DNA from: Myxococcales bacterium
GTDB lineage: Bacteria > Myxococcota_A > Polyangia > Haliangiales > Haliangiaceae
Assembly (NCBI GenBank): GCA_011526095.1
Contig: WYBA01000372.1
Location: 1-39,384 of the forward strand
DNA length: 39,384 nt
Reading direction: 5' to 3'
The notes under the pieces are model-generated. The model made no database searches, was not told the origin of the DNA, and saw only the letters and a program-made list of their open reading frames with translations. A program made the translations under genes and the position numbers. Below are positions 18,387-27,799 of the stretch, piece by piece (the stretch's first letter is position 1; the number at the start of each line of letters is the position of its first letter).

Positions 18387-20342
18387 TCACCGCGCCGTGT
18401 ACGCGACGTCGTGGGCGGCGAGGAAGTGGACGATCGCTTCGTGGCGCACGGCGTGGCGCATCGCGGTCGTGCTGTCCCAGCTGTTGTGCAGCGCCACGAT
18501 CCGGCCGCGGTCGTCGTACAGCGGGCTGCCCGAGTGGCCCCAGTAGGTCCACGCGTCGTGCTTGGTGCCGCCGAGCGACTGGTCGTCGAGCGCGTCGCCG
18601 CGGAAGCCGCGGATCTCGCCGACCGAGACGTGCCACGGCTGGTAGCCGGTGGCCTCGCCGTCCGGCGTCCACTTGCCGGGCTGGCCGATCGCCACGACCG
18701 TCGTGCCGACGGCCGGCGCGGCGTCGGCGATCGGCGCCCACGGCAGCGCGCCGCCGCCGGCGGTGACGTCGAGCACGGCGAGGTCGAGGGTGTGGTCGAT
18801 CGCGATCACGACCGCGGTGACCTCCGTCCCGTCGGGGAACGCGACCTCGAGCGTCTTGCCCTCCTCGTCGACGACGTGGGCGGCGGTCAGGATCATCCCG
18901 GCCGCCGTCAGGTTGACGCCGCTGCCGCCGCCGAGCCGGACCGCGGCAGGCTGGACCCGGCGGATCGCGGCGCGCAGCGCCGCGTCCTCGACCTCGTCGT
19001 CGACCTTGTGCAGGTAGGGGTTGTCGCGCTCGACCGGCTCGTCGGCGGCGACGGTGCCGCCGGCGGCGAGGTCCGCGAGCGCGGCCCAGCGCAGCTCGCC
19101 CAGTCGCGCGCCCGCCGCGGCGTCCCCCTCGGCGACGCCGGCGACCAGCGCGGCGCGGGCGCGGGTGAACGCGCGCTCGGTGCCCGCGCTGATCGTCCAC
19201 CGCGACGCGATGAACCGGCGGTAGCGCGCGAGCAGCCGCAGGTCGGCGGCGAGCGCCTCGGCCAGCGCCGGTCCGCTGCCGGGCGTGGCCTGGGCGGCGC
19301 GCCGCAGCGCGCGCGCGACCTTGCCGAACCGCGCGATGTCGCCGCGCAGGGTCTGGTTGACCCCGCGGGCGTCCTCGCGGCCCCACACCGTGAACGCGGC
19401 GTCGCCGTCGCGCGCCGCGAGCCGGGCTCGCAGCGCGGCCTCGTGGTCGGCGGCGGTCGCGGCGAACCGGCGGACGGCGCGCCCGGCGTCGGGGTCGCGG
19501 CCGAGCGCGACGTCGGTCAGCCACGCGACGTCGGGGCCGTCGGCCGAGGCGCGGGCGTACTGGTCGATGACGTGGAGCAGCCGCTGCGAGCCGGCCAGCT
19601 CGGGCCAGGTCGCGACCTGCACGAGCGCGTCCGGCAGGCTCGACATCAGGTGGCGCGCGGTCTCGGCCTGGTCCTCCCCGGGGCTCTTCGACGTGTAGTC
19701 GGAGACCACGTCCTCGAGCACCACGCCGTCGCCGAGCCGGCGCAGCGCCGCGAGGTCGTCCGGCGCGATCGCGGGCGCCTGGTACGGCGCCTCGCCGGCG
19801 ACCGCGGCGGCGAACCGCGCGTCGTCGGCGGTGAACGCGTCGGAGCGGGCGGCGCCGTCGGTCGCGTCGACGTGGTGGAACACCTCGTGGTGGAAGGTCA
19901 GCGGCAGCTGCTCGTCGGTGTAGAACGCGGCGACCACGGTGTCGGCGCCGTTCCACTGGCCGAAGTAGCGGTAGCCGCCGAGGCGGTCGACCCACGGCCG
20001 GTAGCCGTCGCCGCGGCTCGACGCGAGGCCGTCGAACACGCCGACGGTCGACAGGCCGATCGCGCCGAGCCATCCGCGCGGGTAGCGCCGCGCCTCGTCG
20101 ATCAGGATCCGGGTCGCCTCGCGCCGGCGCTCGGCGTCGAGCTCGAGCATGACGTCGAACCGGCCGTCGGCGGGCACCTCGTCCGAGGTGAACACCAGCT
20201 GTGCGCCGGTGTGGGTCTCGAACGCCGCGACGAGCGAGGCGAGGTCGTCGTTGGCACCTGGGGCCGCGTGTGCGGCGGAGTGCGCGGACGGGGGCAGCGC
20301 GGCGACCGCGGCGACGACCAGCGAGCGGCGGAGGTGAGCCAT
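18387..20342 (-). CDS. Secreted protein with zinc-metalloprotease motif and trypsin-like serine protease domain
   Basis: The start at 20342 gives a signal peptide (about 1-26) and 651 residues. The N-terminal half has HHEVFHH (151-157), an HExxH zinc motif (H152, E153, H156). About 60 residues later comes EDVVSDYTSKSPGEDQAE (210-227), resembling the SxYA-x-EDFAE ligand block of the Peptidase_Mx families. The C-terminal third is a trypsin-like domain with TAAHVV (His489), HTLDLAVL (Asp520) and GHSGSP (Ser604), so the catalytic triad looks complete. The N-terminal ~25 residues of the longer open frame are rejected because they lack a signal. The combination of two protease classes in one secreted chain is unusual. 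The divergent cytochrome gene starts 281 bases away. Confidence 0.85.
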   Translation of the reverse strand: MAHLRRSLVVAAVAALPPSAHSAAHAAPGANDDLASLVAAFETHTGAQLVFTSDEVPADGRFDVMLELDAERRREATRILIDEARRYPRGWLGAIGLSTVGVFDGLASSRGDGYRPWVDRLGGYRYFGQWNGADTVVAAFYTDEQLPLTFHHEVFHHVDATDGAARSDAFTADDARFAAAVAGEAPYQAPAIAPDDLAALRRLGDGVVLEDVVSDYTSKSPGEDQAETARHLMSSLPDALVQVATWPELAGSQRLLHVIDQYARASADGPDVAWLTDVALGRDPDAGRAVRRFAATAADHEAALRARLAARDGDAAFTVWGREDARGVNQTLRGDIARFGKVARALRRAAQATPGSGPALAEALAADLRLLARYRRFIASRWTISAGTERAFTRARAALVAGVAEGDAAAGARLGELRWAALADLAAGGTVAADEPVERDNPYLHKVDDEVEDAALRAAIRRVQPAAVRLGGGSGVNLTAAGMILTAAHVVDEEGKTLEVAFPDGTEVTAVVIAIDHTLDLAVLDVTAGGGALPWAPIADAAPAVGTTVVAIGQPGKWTPDGEATGYQPWHVSVGEIRGFRGDALDDQSLGGTKHDAWTYWGHSGSPLYDDRGRIVALHNSWDSTTAMRHAVRHEAIVHFLAAHDVAYTAR

Positions 20343-20622
20343 GTGCCTGAGACTCCGCAAGCCACCGCGAAATTGCGTCCACTGCGTAAGGGATACGTAA
20401 CGAGCGTTTCGAATGAATCTGCGTGCGTGGTTCGCCCGCCCGGTCACCGCGGCGAGAAAACCCCATGCTGCGTCACGACGACAGCGATCGGTGAACTCCA
20501 CATCCGTGATCTGGAACGGGGTTCGGCCCCTGCGGCCAACCGCCGCGGTTCGGTACGAAGAGTGCTGAAGGGGAGGGGCCGGCCGCGTCCTCCCGCGTGG
20601 CCGGATCCTTCAGGAGGTCTCC
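20343..20622. promoter_or_regulatory. Divergent intergenic region between protease and RoxA-like cytochrome
   Basis: This 280-base gap is the largest gene-free stretch of the window and is relatively AT-rich around 20,360-20,420 and 20,450-20,465. It must hold promoters for both divergent genes. No convincing -35/-10 pair or operator was found. A strong Shine-Dalgarno AGGAGGT lies at 20612-20618, four bases before the ATG of the cytochrome gene. A short inverted repeat AACCG-CCG-CGGTT occurs near 20,540. Confidence 0.4.
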
Positions 20623-22164
20623 ATGCGTTCCGTGTTCGCGCTGGTCCTGATGACCCCGATGGTGCTCGGCTGCGTCGCCGAGCCCGAATCCAGTGAGCCG
20701 ACCGATCCCGTCGGCGACGAGGTATCCACCGCCTCCACGATCCAGGCGCTGTCGCCCGCGCTCGCGCACGGGCGCGACGTCTGGTTCGAGAACACCTACG
20801 GGGGCGAGAAGTTCTTCACGTTCCTCGCCAACCACCCCGATCCCGCCAAGCGGATCAAGATCGGGTTCGAGAACGTGATCGCGACGCCGCGCGCGCAGCG
20901 GTTCGACGTGTGGGGCGTGATCAACGACCCCGACTGCGTCGCGAACCCCGGCGGCGGCGCCGACCTCTGCGACGATCCCGAGTCGTCGGGCGTGCTCGGC
21001 ATCCGCAAGAAGCCGGGGCCGGGCGGGACGGTGCAGTACGGCGCGACCTGCGCGTCGTGCCACGCCGGGTTCGATCCGCTGCGCCCGCCGGTCGATCCGA
21101 ACGAGCCGACCTGGGACAACGTCCACGCGACGATCGGCAACCAGTACATCCGGTTCAGCGACATCTTCGCGGTCAACCTGCCGGCTGCGGATCCGCGTCG
21201 CGTGATGTTCGCGGCGTGGCCGCCCGGCTCGGTCGACACGACCTTGCTGTTCAACGACGGGATCATGAACCCGGGCGTCGTCACGCACTTCTGGGAGCAC
21301 CCGAACCGCCCGACCTTCGACGTCGGGATGGACGAGGAGAAGATGCGCAACGGCCAGGGCGGCGAGGACGACGTCGGCGGCGACGTCGCGGCGCTGCGCG
21401 TGTTCACCAACATCGGCGTGTGCTTCATGGAGTGCGTCGCGCCGGCGGCGGCCACCGGCCAGCCGATCGACGTCGAGGCGTGCTACCAGACGTGCCCCGA
21501 CTTCCCGCCGCAGTCGGACCTCGACGACCTCAGCGCGTTCCTGGCGTCGTTCAAGGCGCCGCAGAGCCCCGGCTTCGCGATCCCGATCCTCTACCAGCTC
21601 GGCCGGCTGCAGTTCGATCGCAACTGCGCCGGGTGCCACGATCGCTCGGGCAAGCGCAAGCACGTGCTGAGCGACGACGAGATGCAGTTCCTCGGCGACG
21701 ACCCGGCGAACGACACCAACGCGTGCCGCGCGCTGACGACGAACTGGGACGCGGGCAAGCTGTGGGCCGAGTTCTCGTCGGACAACTTCAAGGCGCGCGC
21801 CGCCGCGGGCGACAAGGGCTACCGCAACATGCCGCTGGGCGGCATCTGGGCGACGTCGCCGTTCCTCCACAACCAGTCGATCGGCTCGATGCCGCCGGCG
21901 GAGGCGTCGCCGTGGGAGCGCGGCCAGTACTACTGGGACGCGATGGCCGAGCTGCTGAGCGCCGAGCGCGACCCGCTCGTCTACACCACGCCGGTCGCGA
22001 TCGGCCCGTTCCCCGCCGGCACGCCGCTGCAGTACATCTTCAGCCGCGCGCCCGACGGCACCGTGCTGTGCACCGACGTCGTCGAGAACCGCGGCCACTA
22101 CTACGGCAGCAACCTCGACCCGCTCTCGAAGGTGGCGATCACGCACTGGCTGCAGCTGCAGTGA
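20623..22164 (+). CDS. Di-haem c-type cytochrome lipoprotein, RoxA/peroxidase-like
   Basis: This 513-residue protein has a lipobox MVLGC (Cys17), so it is membrane-anchored outside the cytoplasm. Two CxxCH haem sites, CASCH (143-147) and CAGCH (335-339), divide it into the two lobes of the bacterial di-haem peroxidase superfamily. Residues 403-417 (MPLGGIWATSPFLHN) and the C-terminal GHYYGSNLDPLSKVAITHWL match the pattern of RoxA-type rubber oxygenases and their relatives, frequent in myxobacteria. RoxA itself is longer (about 670 residues) and cleaves polyisoprene. Here only relatedness can be claimed; peroxidase or other oxygenase activity is equally possible. Extra cysteines at 105, 116, 267, 271, 287, 291, 368 and 483 may form disulfides. 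AGGAGGT precedes the ATG. Confidence 0.88.
   Translation: MRSVFALVLMTPMVLGCVAEPESSEPTDPVGDEVSTASTIQALSPALAHGRDVWFENTYGGEKFFTFLANHPDPAKRIKIGFENVIATPRAQRFDVWGVINDPDCVANPGGGADLCDDPESSGVLGIRKKPGPGGTVQYGATCASCHAGFDPLRPPVDPNEPTWDNVHATIGNQYIRFSDIFAVNLPAADPRRVMFAAWPPGSVDTTLLFNDGIMNPGVVTHFWEHPNRPTFDVGMDEEKMRNGQGGEDDVGGDVAALRVFTNIGVCFMECVAPAAATGQPIDVEACYQTCPDFPPQSDLDDLSAFLASFKAPQSPGFAIPILYQLGRLQFDRNCAGCHDRSGKRKHVLSDDEMQFLGDDPANDTNACRALTTNWDAGKLWAEFSSDNFKARAAAGDKGYRNMPLGGIWATSPFLHNQSIGSMPPAEASPWERGQYYWDAMAELLSAERDPLVYTTPVAIGPFPAGTPLQYIFSRAPDGTVLCTDVVENRGHYYGSNLDPLSKVAITHWLQLQ
22135..22164 (+). repeat. 30-base direct repeat, copy 1 (end of the cytochrome gene)
   Basis: The last nine codons and stop of the cytochrome gene (AITHWLQLQ then TGA) are repeated exactly, 128 bases downstream, at 22263-22292. 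The match begins and ends at these codons; the flanks differ. Confidence 0.97.
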
Positions 22165-22203
22165 GGTCTTGACCGGCTCTTGACCGGCGGAGGGAAGGGG
22201 CCA

Positions 22204-22224
22204 GCGCGGCGCGTAGCGCCGCGC
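22204..22224 (+). terminator. Perfect hairpin after the cytochrome gene
   Basis: Nine bases (GCGCGGCGC) are followed by a 3-base loop GTA and the exact reverse complement. The hairpin lies 40 bases after the cytochrome stop and between the two direct repeats. There is no T-run, so it may be a structural or weak terminator rather than an intrinsic one. Confidence 0.4.
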
Positions 22225-22262
22225 GTGTGGGGTAGCACCCGCCCGGAGCCGGTCGCGATGAC

Positions 22263-22292
22263 GCGATCACGCACTGGCTGCAGCTGCAGTGA
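22263..22292 (+). repeat. 30-base direct repeat, copy 2 (intergenic)
   Basis: This is an exact copy of the end of the cytochrome gene, lying in non-coding sequence 40 bases before the glutathione transferase gene. It probably arose by duplication or by insertion of the 98 bases that separate the two copies. Confidence 0.97.
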
Positions 22293-22331
22293 CGTGAGCC
22301 GGGTCAGGCACCCACGCGCTACAGTGCGCGC

Positions 22332-22862
22332 GTGGTGACCCTGCGCTCGACCCGCAACTGCCCCAACACGCCGCGCGTCGCGCTCGCGCTGGAGGAGATG
22401 GGCACGCCGTACCGCGTGGAGCTGGCCGAGGACGGCAGCTTCACGCGCGACCACGGCGTGCCCGGGCCGTCGCTGCACGACGGCGCGTTCACGCTGGTCG
22501 AGCCCAACGCGATCCTGCGCCACGTCGCGCGCGCGTACGGCGCCGGCACGCTGTGGCCGGAGGACCTGGCGGAGCAGGCCGAGGTCGATCGCTGGCTGGA
22601 TTTCCAGGCGATCCGGATCAGCCGCGCGATCGGCGGCGGCGCGGACGAGCTCGCGGTGCTGCTCGGCGCGCTCGACCGGCACCTCGCGCGCCAGCCGTGG
22701 ATGCTCGCCCGCGGGTTCACCGTCGCCGATTGCGGCTACGTCCCGATGGTGCAGAAGCGGGCGCGGCTGGCGCTCGACCCGTACCCGTCGGTCGTCGCCT
22801 ACCTCGACCGGCTCGCGGCGCGGCCGGCGTGGGCGCGGGCGCGGGTCGCGTCGCCGACGTGA
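22332..22862 (+). CDS. Glutathione S-transferase family protein
   Basis: This 176-residue protein shows the two-domain GST layout. The short thioredoxin-like N-terminal half begins VTLRSTRNCPNTPRVALALE, with GPSLHDGAFTLVEPNAILRH in the place of the GST PxLxDG-SxAI signature. The C-terminal half is helical and carries GFTVADCGYVP, the N-capping box of GST domain 2. The GTG start at 22332 is followed by an adjacent GTG that cannot be excluded. The protein is shorter than the usual 200-220 residues. It ends directly against the convergent methyltransferase gene with no gap. Glutathione conjugation of an unknown electrophile is the likely activity. Confidence 0.85.
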   Translation: MVTLRSTRNCPNTPRVALALEEMGTPYRVELAEDGSFTRDHGVPGPSLHDGAFTLVEPNAILRHVARAYGAGTLWPEDLAEQAEVDRWLDFQAIRISRAIGGGADELAVLLGALDRHLARQPWMLARGFTVADCGYVPMVQKRARLALDPYPSVVAYLDRLAARPAWARARVASPT

Positions 22863-24080
22863 TCAGCCGAGGCGGAGGACGACGACCTGCAGGTAGCGGT
22901 CCCTGGGCTGCGCCGGCAGCGTCGGGTAGCACGGCGGCAGGCCGGACTGCTCGAGCACGGCCGCGGTGCGGCGCGCCTGCTTGAGGCCGCGCGCGGCGAG
23001 GCGGCCGAGCGAGCCCAGCTCGTGGGTGTTCGCGGCGAGCCACAGGATCCCGCCGTCGGGGACCACCGCCGCGGCGCGCGCGATCAGGTCCGGGTAGTCG
23101 CGGTCGAGCGTCCACGGCGCGCCGCGCGCGGTCGAGAACGTCGGCGGGTCGATGATCACGACGTCGTGGCGCTCGCGATCCTTCTCGGCGCGGGTCAGGA
23201 ACCGCACCGCGTCGCCGGCCTCGAACCGCCAGCGCTTGTCGTGCGGGTCGAGCCCGGCGCGGCCGAAGTTGCCGCGCGCCCAGTCCTGGACGCCGGCCGA
23301 GGTGTCGACCGAGACGACGCGCGTCGCGCCGGCGCGCGCCGCGGTGACCGAGAACGCGCCGGTGTAGGAGAACAGGTTGAGCACGGTGCGGCCGGCCACC
23401 CACCGCGCCAGGCGCTGGCGGTGCTCGCGCATGTCGGTGAACAGGCCGGTGTTGAGCCCGCCGAGCGGGTGGATCTCGAACGGCACCTCGTGCTCGTGCG
23501 CGACGTACGCCTCCGGCGGCGCCTCGCCGACGACCTCCTGGGTGAGCGCGCCGCCGGCGCCGGCGCCGCCGCGCGCGCGCACCTTGATCACGACGCCGCG
23601 GAGCTGCGCGAACCCGCGCACGGCGTCCGCGAGCAGCCGGCCCAGCGGCAGCAGCGCCGCCGACTGCACCCACAGCACCGCCCACGCGCCGAGCACGTCG
23701 ACGGTGAATCCGGGCAGGGCGTCGCCGGCGGCGTGGATCAGTCGGTACGAGGCGTCGGCGCCCGGCAACCCGAGCTGGCGGCGCAGCGCCAGCGCGCGCT
23801 CGACCCGCCAGCCGAGCAGCGCGCCGTCGACCCTGGGGAACGCGTCGGTCGGCGTCGCGAGCACGCGGATCACGCCGTTGTCCGGGTCGCCGACGCCCAG
23901 GCCGAGCTCGTTGCCGTCGCGGTCGACCAGGCGCAGCGCCTCGCCCGCGCCGGGCGCGGCCGTCTCCGGCGGGGCGCCGAGCCGGCTGGCGTCGAGGTCG
24001 CGCACGCCGCCGGCGAGCGCCGCGGCGGCGTCGCCGCCGATCGCCAGCGTGCGCGGACCTCCGCCCCCGCGCGCGCTCAC
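22863..24080 (-). CDS. RlmI-like SAM-dependent rRNA cytosine methyltransferase
   Basis: A GTG start at 24080 overlaps the stop of the pseudouridine synthase (GTGA) and gives 405 residues, normal for the RlmI family. The N-terminal about 90 residues form a PUA-like RNA-binding domain. The class I methyltransferase follows, with NLFSYTGAFSVTAARAGA as the SAM-binding motif I and VVIIDPPTFS as motif IV. Its FTDMREHR is also a family hallmark. It should methylate C5 of a cytosine in 23S rRNA, with the cysteine and base not identifiable here. Coupling with an RluA-type enzyme makes a small rRNA/tRNA modification operon. Confidence 0.88.
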   Translation of the reverse strand: MSARGGGGPRTLAIGGDAAAALAGGVRDLDASRLGAPPETAAPGAGEALRLVDRDGNELGLGVGDPDNGVIRVLATPTDAFPRVDGALLGWRVERALALRRQLGLPGADASYRLIHAAGDALPGFTVDVLGAWAVLWVQSAALLPLGRLLADAVRGFAQLRGVVIKVRARGGAGAGGALTQEVVGEAPPEAYVAHEHEVPFEIHPLGGLNTGLFTDMREHRQRLARWVAGRTVLNLFSYTGAFSVTAARAGATRVVSVDTSAGVQDWARGNFGRAGLDPHDKRWRFEAGDAVRFLTRAEKDRERHDVVIIDPPTFSTARGAPWTLDRDYPDLIARAAAVVPDGGILWLAANTHELGSLGRLAARGLKQARRTAAVLEQSGLPPCYPTLPAQPRDRYLQVVVLRLG

Positions 24081-24817
24081 GCCGCGCCCTCCGCCGTCGC
24101 GGGCATCGCGTCGAGCCACGCCTCGAGCGCGACGAGGTCGTCGGGCAACGGCGCGACGAACGTGCGCGGCCCCGGCACGGTGAGCTGCGCGGCGTGGAGC
24201 GCCAGCCGCGCGCACGGCGCCGCGGCGAGCGCGCCGCGGCTCGTCACCTTGCCGTACAGCGCGTCGCGCAGGATCGGCGCGCCGGCCGAGCGCAGGTGGA
24301 CGCGGATCTGGTGGTGGCGGCCGGTCACCGGGTGGCAGCGCACGCGCGCGACCGCCGCGCCGTCCTTGCGCCACCGGCGCTCGACCGCGTACTCGGTGCG
24401 CGCGGCGCGCGCGCCCGGCTCGTCGGGCGCCGCCGGGCGCGACTTGCCCTTGCGCGCGGCGTGCAGCGCCACGTCGATCACGCCGGCGTCGGGCAACCCG
24501 CCGTCGTCCGCGACCCACGCCAGGTAGCGCTTGTCGACGTCGCGGTGCTCGAACGCCATGCTCAGCGTGCGGTGGGCCGCGGCGGTGCGCGCGAACACCA
24601 CCACGCCCGAGGTGTCGCGGTCGATCCGGTGGACGATCCACAGCCGCTCGCCGCGCGCCGCGGCGAGCCGCGCCTGCAGGCAGTCGTCGGCCGGCTCGTC
24701 GCGCGCCGGGATCACGGTGATCCCGGCCGGCTTGGCGACAGCGATCAGGTCGACGTCCTCGTAGAGCACCGGGAGGCCAGTCAGGATCGAAGCCGGCGGC
24801 GCGGGCGTGGACGACAC
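24077..24817 (-). CDS. RluA-family pseudouridine synthase
   Basis: This 246-residue protein contains HRIDRDTSGVVVFAR (about 69-83), which is motif II of RluA/RsuA-type synthases with the catalytic Asp in HRxDxxTSG. It also has ALYGK and RLALHAAQL later. It isomerises uridine to pseudouridine in rRNA or tRNA. No S4 domain precedes the catalytic domain, so it resembles RluA/RluC-like enzymes rather than RsuA. GTG start. It overlaps the methyltransferase gene by 4 bases. The exact target uridine cannot be told from the sequence. Confidence 0.9.
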   Translation of the reverse strand: MSSTPAPPASILTGLPVLYEDVDLIAVAKPAGITVIPARDEPADDCLQARLAAARGERLWIVHRIDRDTSGVVVFARTAAAHRTLSMAFEHRDVDKRYLAWVADDGGLPDAGVIDVALHAARKGKSRPAAPDEPGARAARTEYAVERRWRKDGAAVARVRCHPVTGRHHQIRVHLRSAGAPILRDALYGKVTSRGALAAAPCARLALHAAQLTVPGPRTFVAPLPDDLVALEAWLDAMPATAEGAA

Positions 24818-24827
24818 CCGTCCACGC

Positions 24828-24851
24828 TACAACGTGCCGCGCTCGGACGGG
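24828..24851. repeat. 24-base direct repeat, copy 1
   Basis: This is an exact copy of the last seven lysC codons plus the first two bases of the lysC stop (minus-strand PSERGTL). It lies between the pseudouridine synthase start and the small lipoprotein, outside any assigned gene. The other copy is at 25394-25417. Confidence 0.95.
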
Positions 24852-24873
24852 AGTCGTGGTCGCGCGCGGAGGG

Positions 24874-25305
24874 TCAGTAGCACGCGACCAGGGGCGCGCA
24901 GCGCGTGTCCGCCACGGCCGTGTCGCACGGCGCATCGATGATCGTCGCGGAGCACGACAGCAGGTCGGCGTAGGTGGCCGCGCAGTCGGGCTCGAGCGTC
25001 TCCATCAGCTCGATGCAATCGGACACCAGCGGCGTGTACTGCTGGAAGCCGTTGCACTGGACGATGTAGCCCTCGCCGCCGCCGGCCTCGATCGCGTCCC
25101 AGCACGCGGCCTCGATCTCGGCCGGGGACATCAGGCCGATCGGGTCGGTCGGCTCCAGCGTGACGACCTCGGCGTCAGGCGCCGCGGCGCCGGCGTCCGG
25201 CTCCGCGGGGTCGGGGCCGTCGTCATCGCCACCGCAGCCGGCCGCAGCGGCGCAGGTGAACAGGATCGCGAGGAGGGGAGTCAGGTGGGTGTGGTGAGGG
25301 CGCAT
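24874..25305 (-). CDS. Small cysteine-rich lipoprotein, function unknown
   Basis: The start at 25305 gives 143 residues with a lipoprotein signal (hydrophobic 8-22, lipobox AAGC, Cys24). An acidic Asp/Ala/Pro linker follows, then a region with about eight cysteines (AACWDAIEAGG, VQCNGF, SDCIELMETLEPDCAATYAD, LLSCSATIIDAPCDTAVADT, RCAPLVACY), likely disulfide-paired outside the cytoplasm. No known domain is recognised. The gene is flanked by two copies of a 24-base repeat that match the end of lysC. It may be part of an inserted block. Confidence 0.8.
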   Translation of the reverse strand: MRPHHTHLTPLLAILFTCAAAAGCGGDDDGPDPAEPDAGAAAPDAEVVTLEPTDPIGLMSPAEIEAACWDAIEAGGGEGYIVQCNGFQQYTPLVSDCIELMETLEPDCAATYADLLSCSATIIDAPCDTAVADTRCAPLVACY

Positions 25306-25392
25306 CAGCCCAGCGTGCCGCGGCTCGATCGTCAACGTCGAGCGCCAGCCCGGGCGATGCCGAACGTTGCCTGCCGGCCGGCGTGCGGGCCG

Positions 25393-26637
<1,245 letters not shown>

Positions 26638-26745
26638 GCGGCGGGGAAGATACCGATCGCGACGCGCCGCGTAAACGATCGAGTGCGCGTCGCTCGCCGA
26701 AGACGCGTCACGCCGCGCGCCGCGGGCCTGCGGCATGATGGAGCC

Positions 26746-27072
26746 ATGGCCAGCGACGTGCTCGTCGTCCTCTCGACCTTCCCGCCCGGCGACGGCGCCG
26801 CGGCGATCGCGCGCACGCTCGTCGAGGAGCGGCTCGCTGCGTGCGTCAACCTGCTGCCCGGGGTGCGGTCGATCTACGTCTGGGACGGCGCGGTGTGCGA
26901 CGAGCCGGAGCAGCTCGCGCTGATCAAGACGACGCAGGATCGGTTCGAGGAGCTGCGCGCGCGGCTGCTCGAGCTGCACGGCTACAGCGTGCCCGAGGTG
27001 CTGGCGCTGCCGGTCGACGACGGGCACCTGGCCTACCTCGGCTGGGTGCGCGAGTCGGTGCGGCGGCGGTAG
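26746..27072 (+). CDS. cutA: Divalent-cation tolerance protein CutA
   Basis: This 108-residue protein has the family hallmarks [20 protein letters not shown] at the start, [19 protein letters not shown] in the middle and [12 protein letters not shown] near the end. CutA proteins form compact trimers and have been linked to copper tolerance, although the biochemical role is unsettled. The ATG at 26746 is 108 bases from the divergent lysC start. The extension read in the longer frame is not conserved. Confidence 0.95.
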   Translation: MASDVLVVLSTFPPGDGAAAIARTLVEERLAACVNLLPGVRSIYVWDGAVCDEPEQLALIKTTQDRFEELRARLLELHGYSVPEVLALPVDDGHLAYLGWVRESVRRR

Positions 27073-27084
27073 CCGGCCCCGGCG

Positions 27085-27795
27085 TCACGGCACCGGGAGC
27101 CGCATCGCCGGCGCGCCGGGGCCGGGCTCCAGCGTCGGCAGCAGCAGCGCGAGCTCGCGCGCCACCTGACGGGCGCGGTGGCGGACGAAGTCGACGCCGT
27201 ACGGCGCGGAGAAGTAGAGCAAGAGCGCCGCGCCGTACCAGAACGTCAGCGCGTAGGCGTCGGGATCGACGACCTCGCCGTGCGACGACAGGCCCTCGCC
27301 GGGCGCGGCGGCGTGGGCGCGGCGCTCGAGCAGCGGCCAGCGCGCCTCGTCGAGCGCCTCGGGCGTGCGCGCCCAGGCGAGCACCTTGTGGTCGACGACC
27401 AGGCATGCGTTGCGCGCGTGCTGGATCGAGGTGAGCGCGGCGACGAACGCCGCGATCCGCGCCGCGACCCGCTCGCCGGCGTTGGCCGGCGCGTCGCCGA
27501 TCGAGACGATCGGCAGCGCCTCCTCCCACCGCCGCGCCGCCGCGCGCAGCGCGCGCACCGCGTGCTCGATCGCGGTCGACACGGCGTCGCCAGCGTCGGC
27601 GGCCGCGGCCGCGGCGACGCCCGGCTTGACGTGCAGCCGCAGCTCGTTGCCGCCGCCGAGCGGCGCGATCCGCGTCGCGACGCCCGCGGGCGCGGGCTCG
27701 GTGTGCTCGGCGTTGGCCGGCGCGATCGTCGCGGCGGCGCCGCCGGTGGCGGCGAGCAGCTCGCGCAGGATGTCCTTGACCTCGTCGTCGATCAT
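27085..27795 (-). CDS. Uncharacterised protein in aldehyde dehydrogenase cluster
   Basis: This 236-residue protein has no family that I recognise. It is helical and Ala-rich, with charged N-terminal DDEVKDILRELL, and a centre with SIQHARNACLVVDHKVLAWA. Its C-terminal third includes DAYALTFWYGAALLLYFSAP, then ARQVARELALLLPTLEP. There is no signal peptide or clear membrane helix. It starts 4 bases after the end of the Cys-motif protein gene and is probably co-transcribed with it and the aldehyde dehydrogenase. Confidence 0.75.
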   Translation of the reverse strand: MIDDEVKDILRELLAATGGAAATIAPANAEHTEPAPAGVATRIAPLGGGNELRLHVKPGVAAAAAADAGDAVSTAIEHAVRALRAAARRWEEALPIVSIGDAPANAGERVAARIAAFVAALTSIQHARNACLVVDHKVLAWARTPEALDEARWPLLERRAHAAAPGEGLSSHGEVVDPDAYALTFWYGAALLLYFSAPYGVDFVRHRARQVARELALLLPTLEPGPGAPAMRLPVP

Positions 27796-27799
27796 GATG

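Noticed and set aside
20343..20622. Possible tRNA or small RNA in the largest gap
   Set aside because: A TTCGAAT-like string near 20,404 does not fit a tRNA T-loop with acceptor pairing; no cloverleaf could be drawn.
18411..20696. Plus-strand frame of about 760 codons across the double-protease gene
   Set aside because: The minus-strand frame contains signal peptide, HExxH and serine-protease motifs; the plus frame has none.
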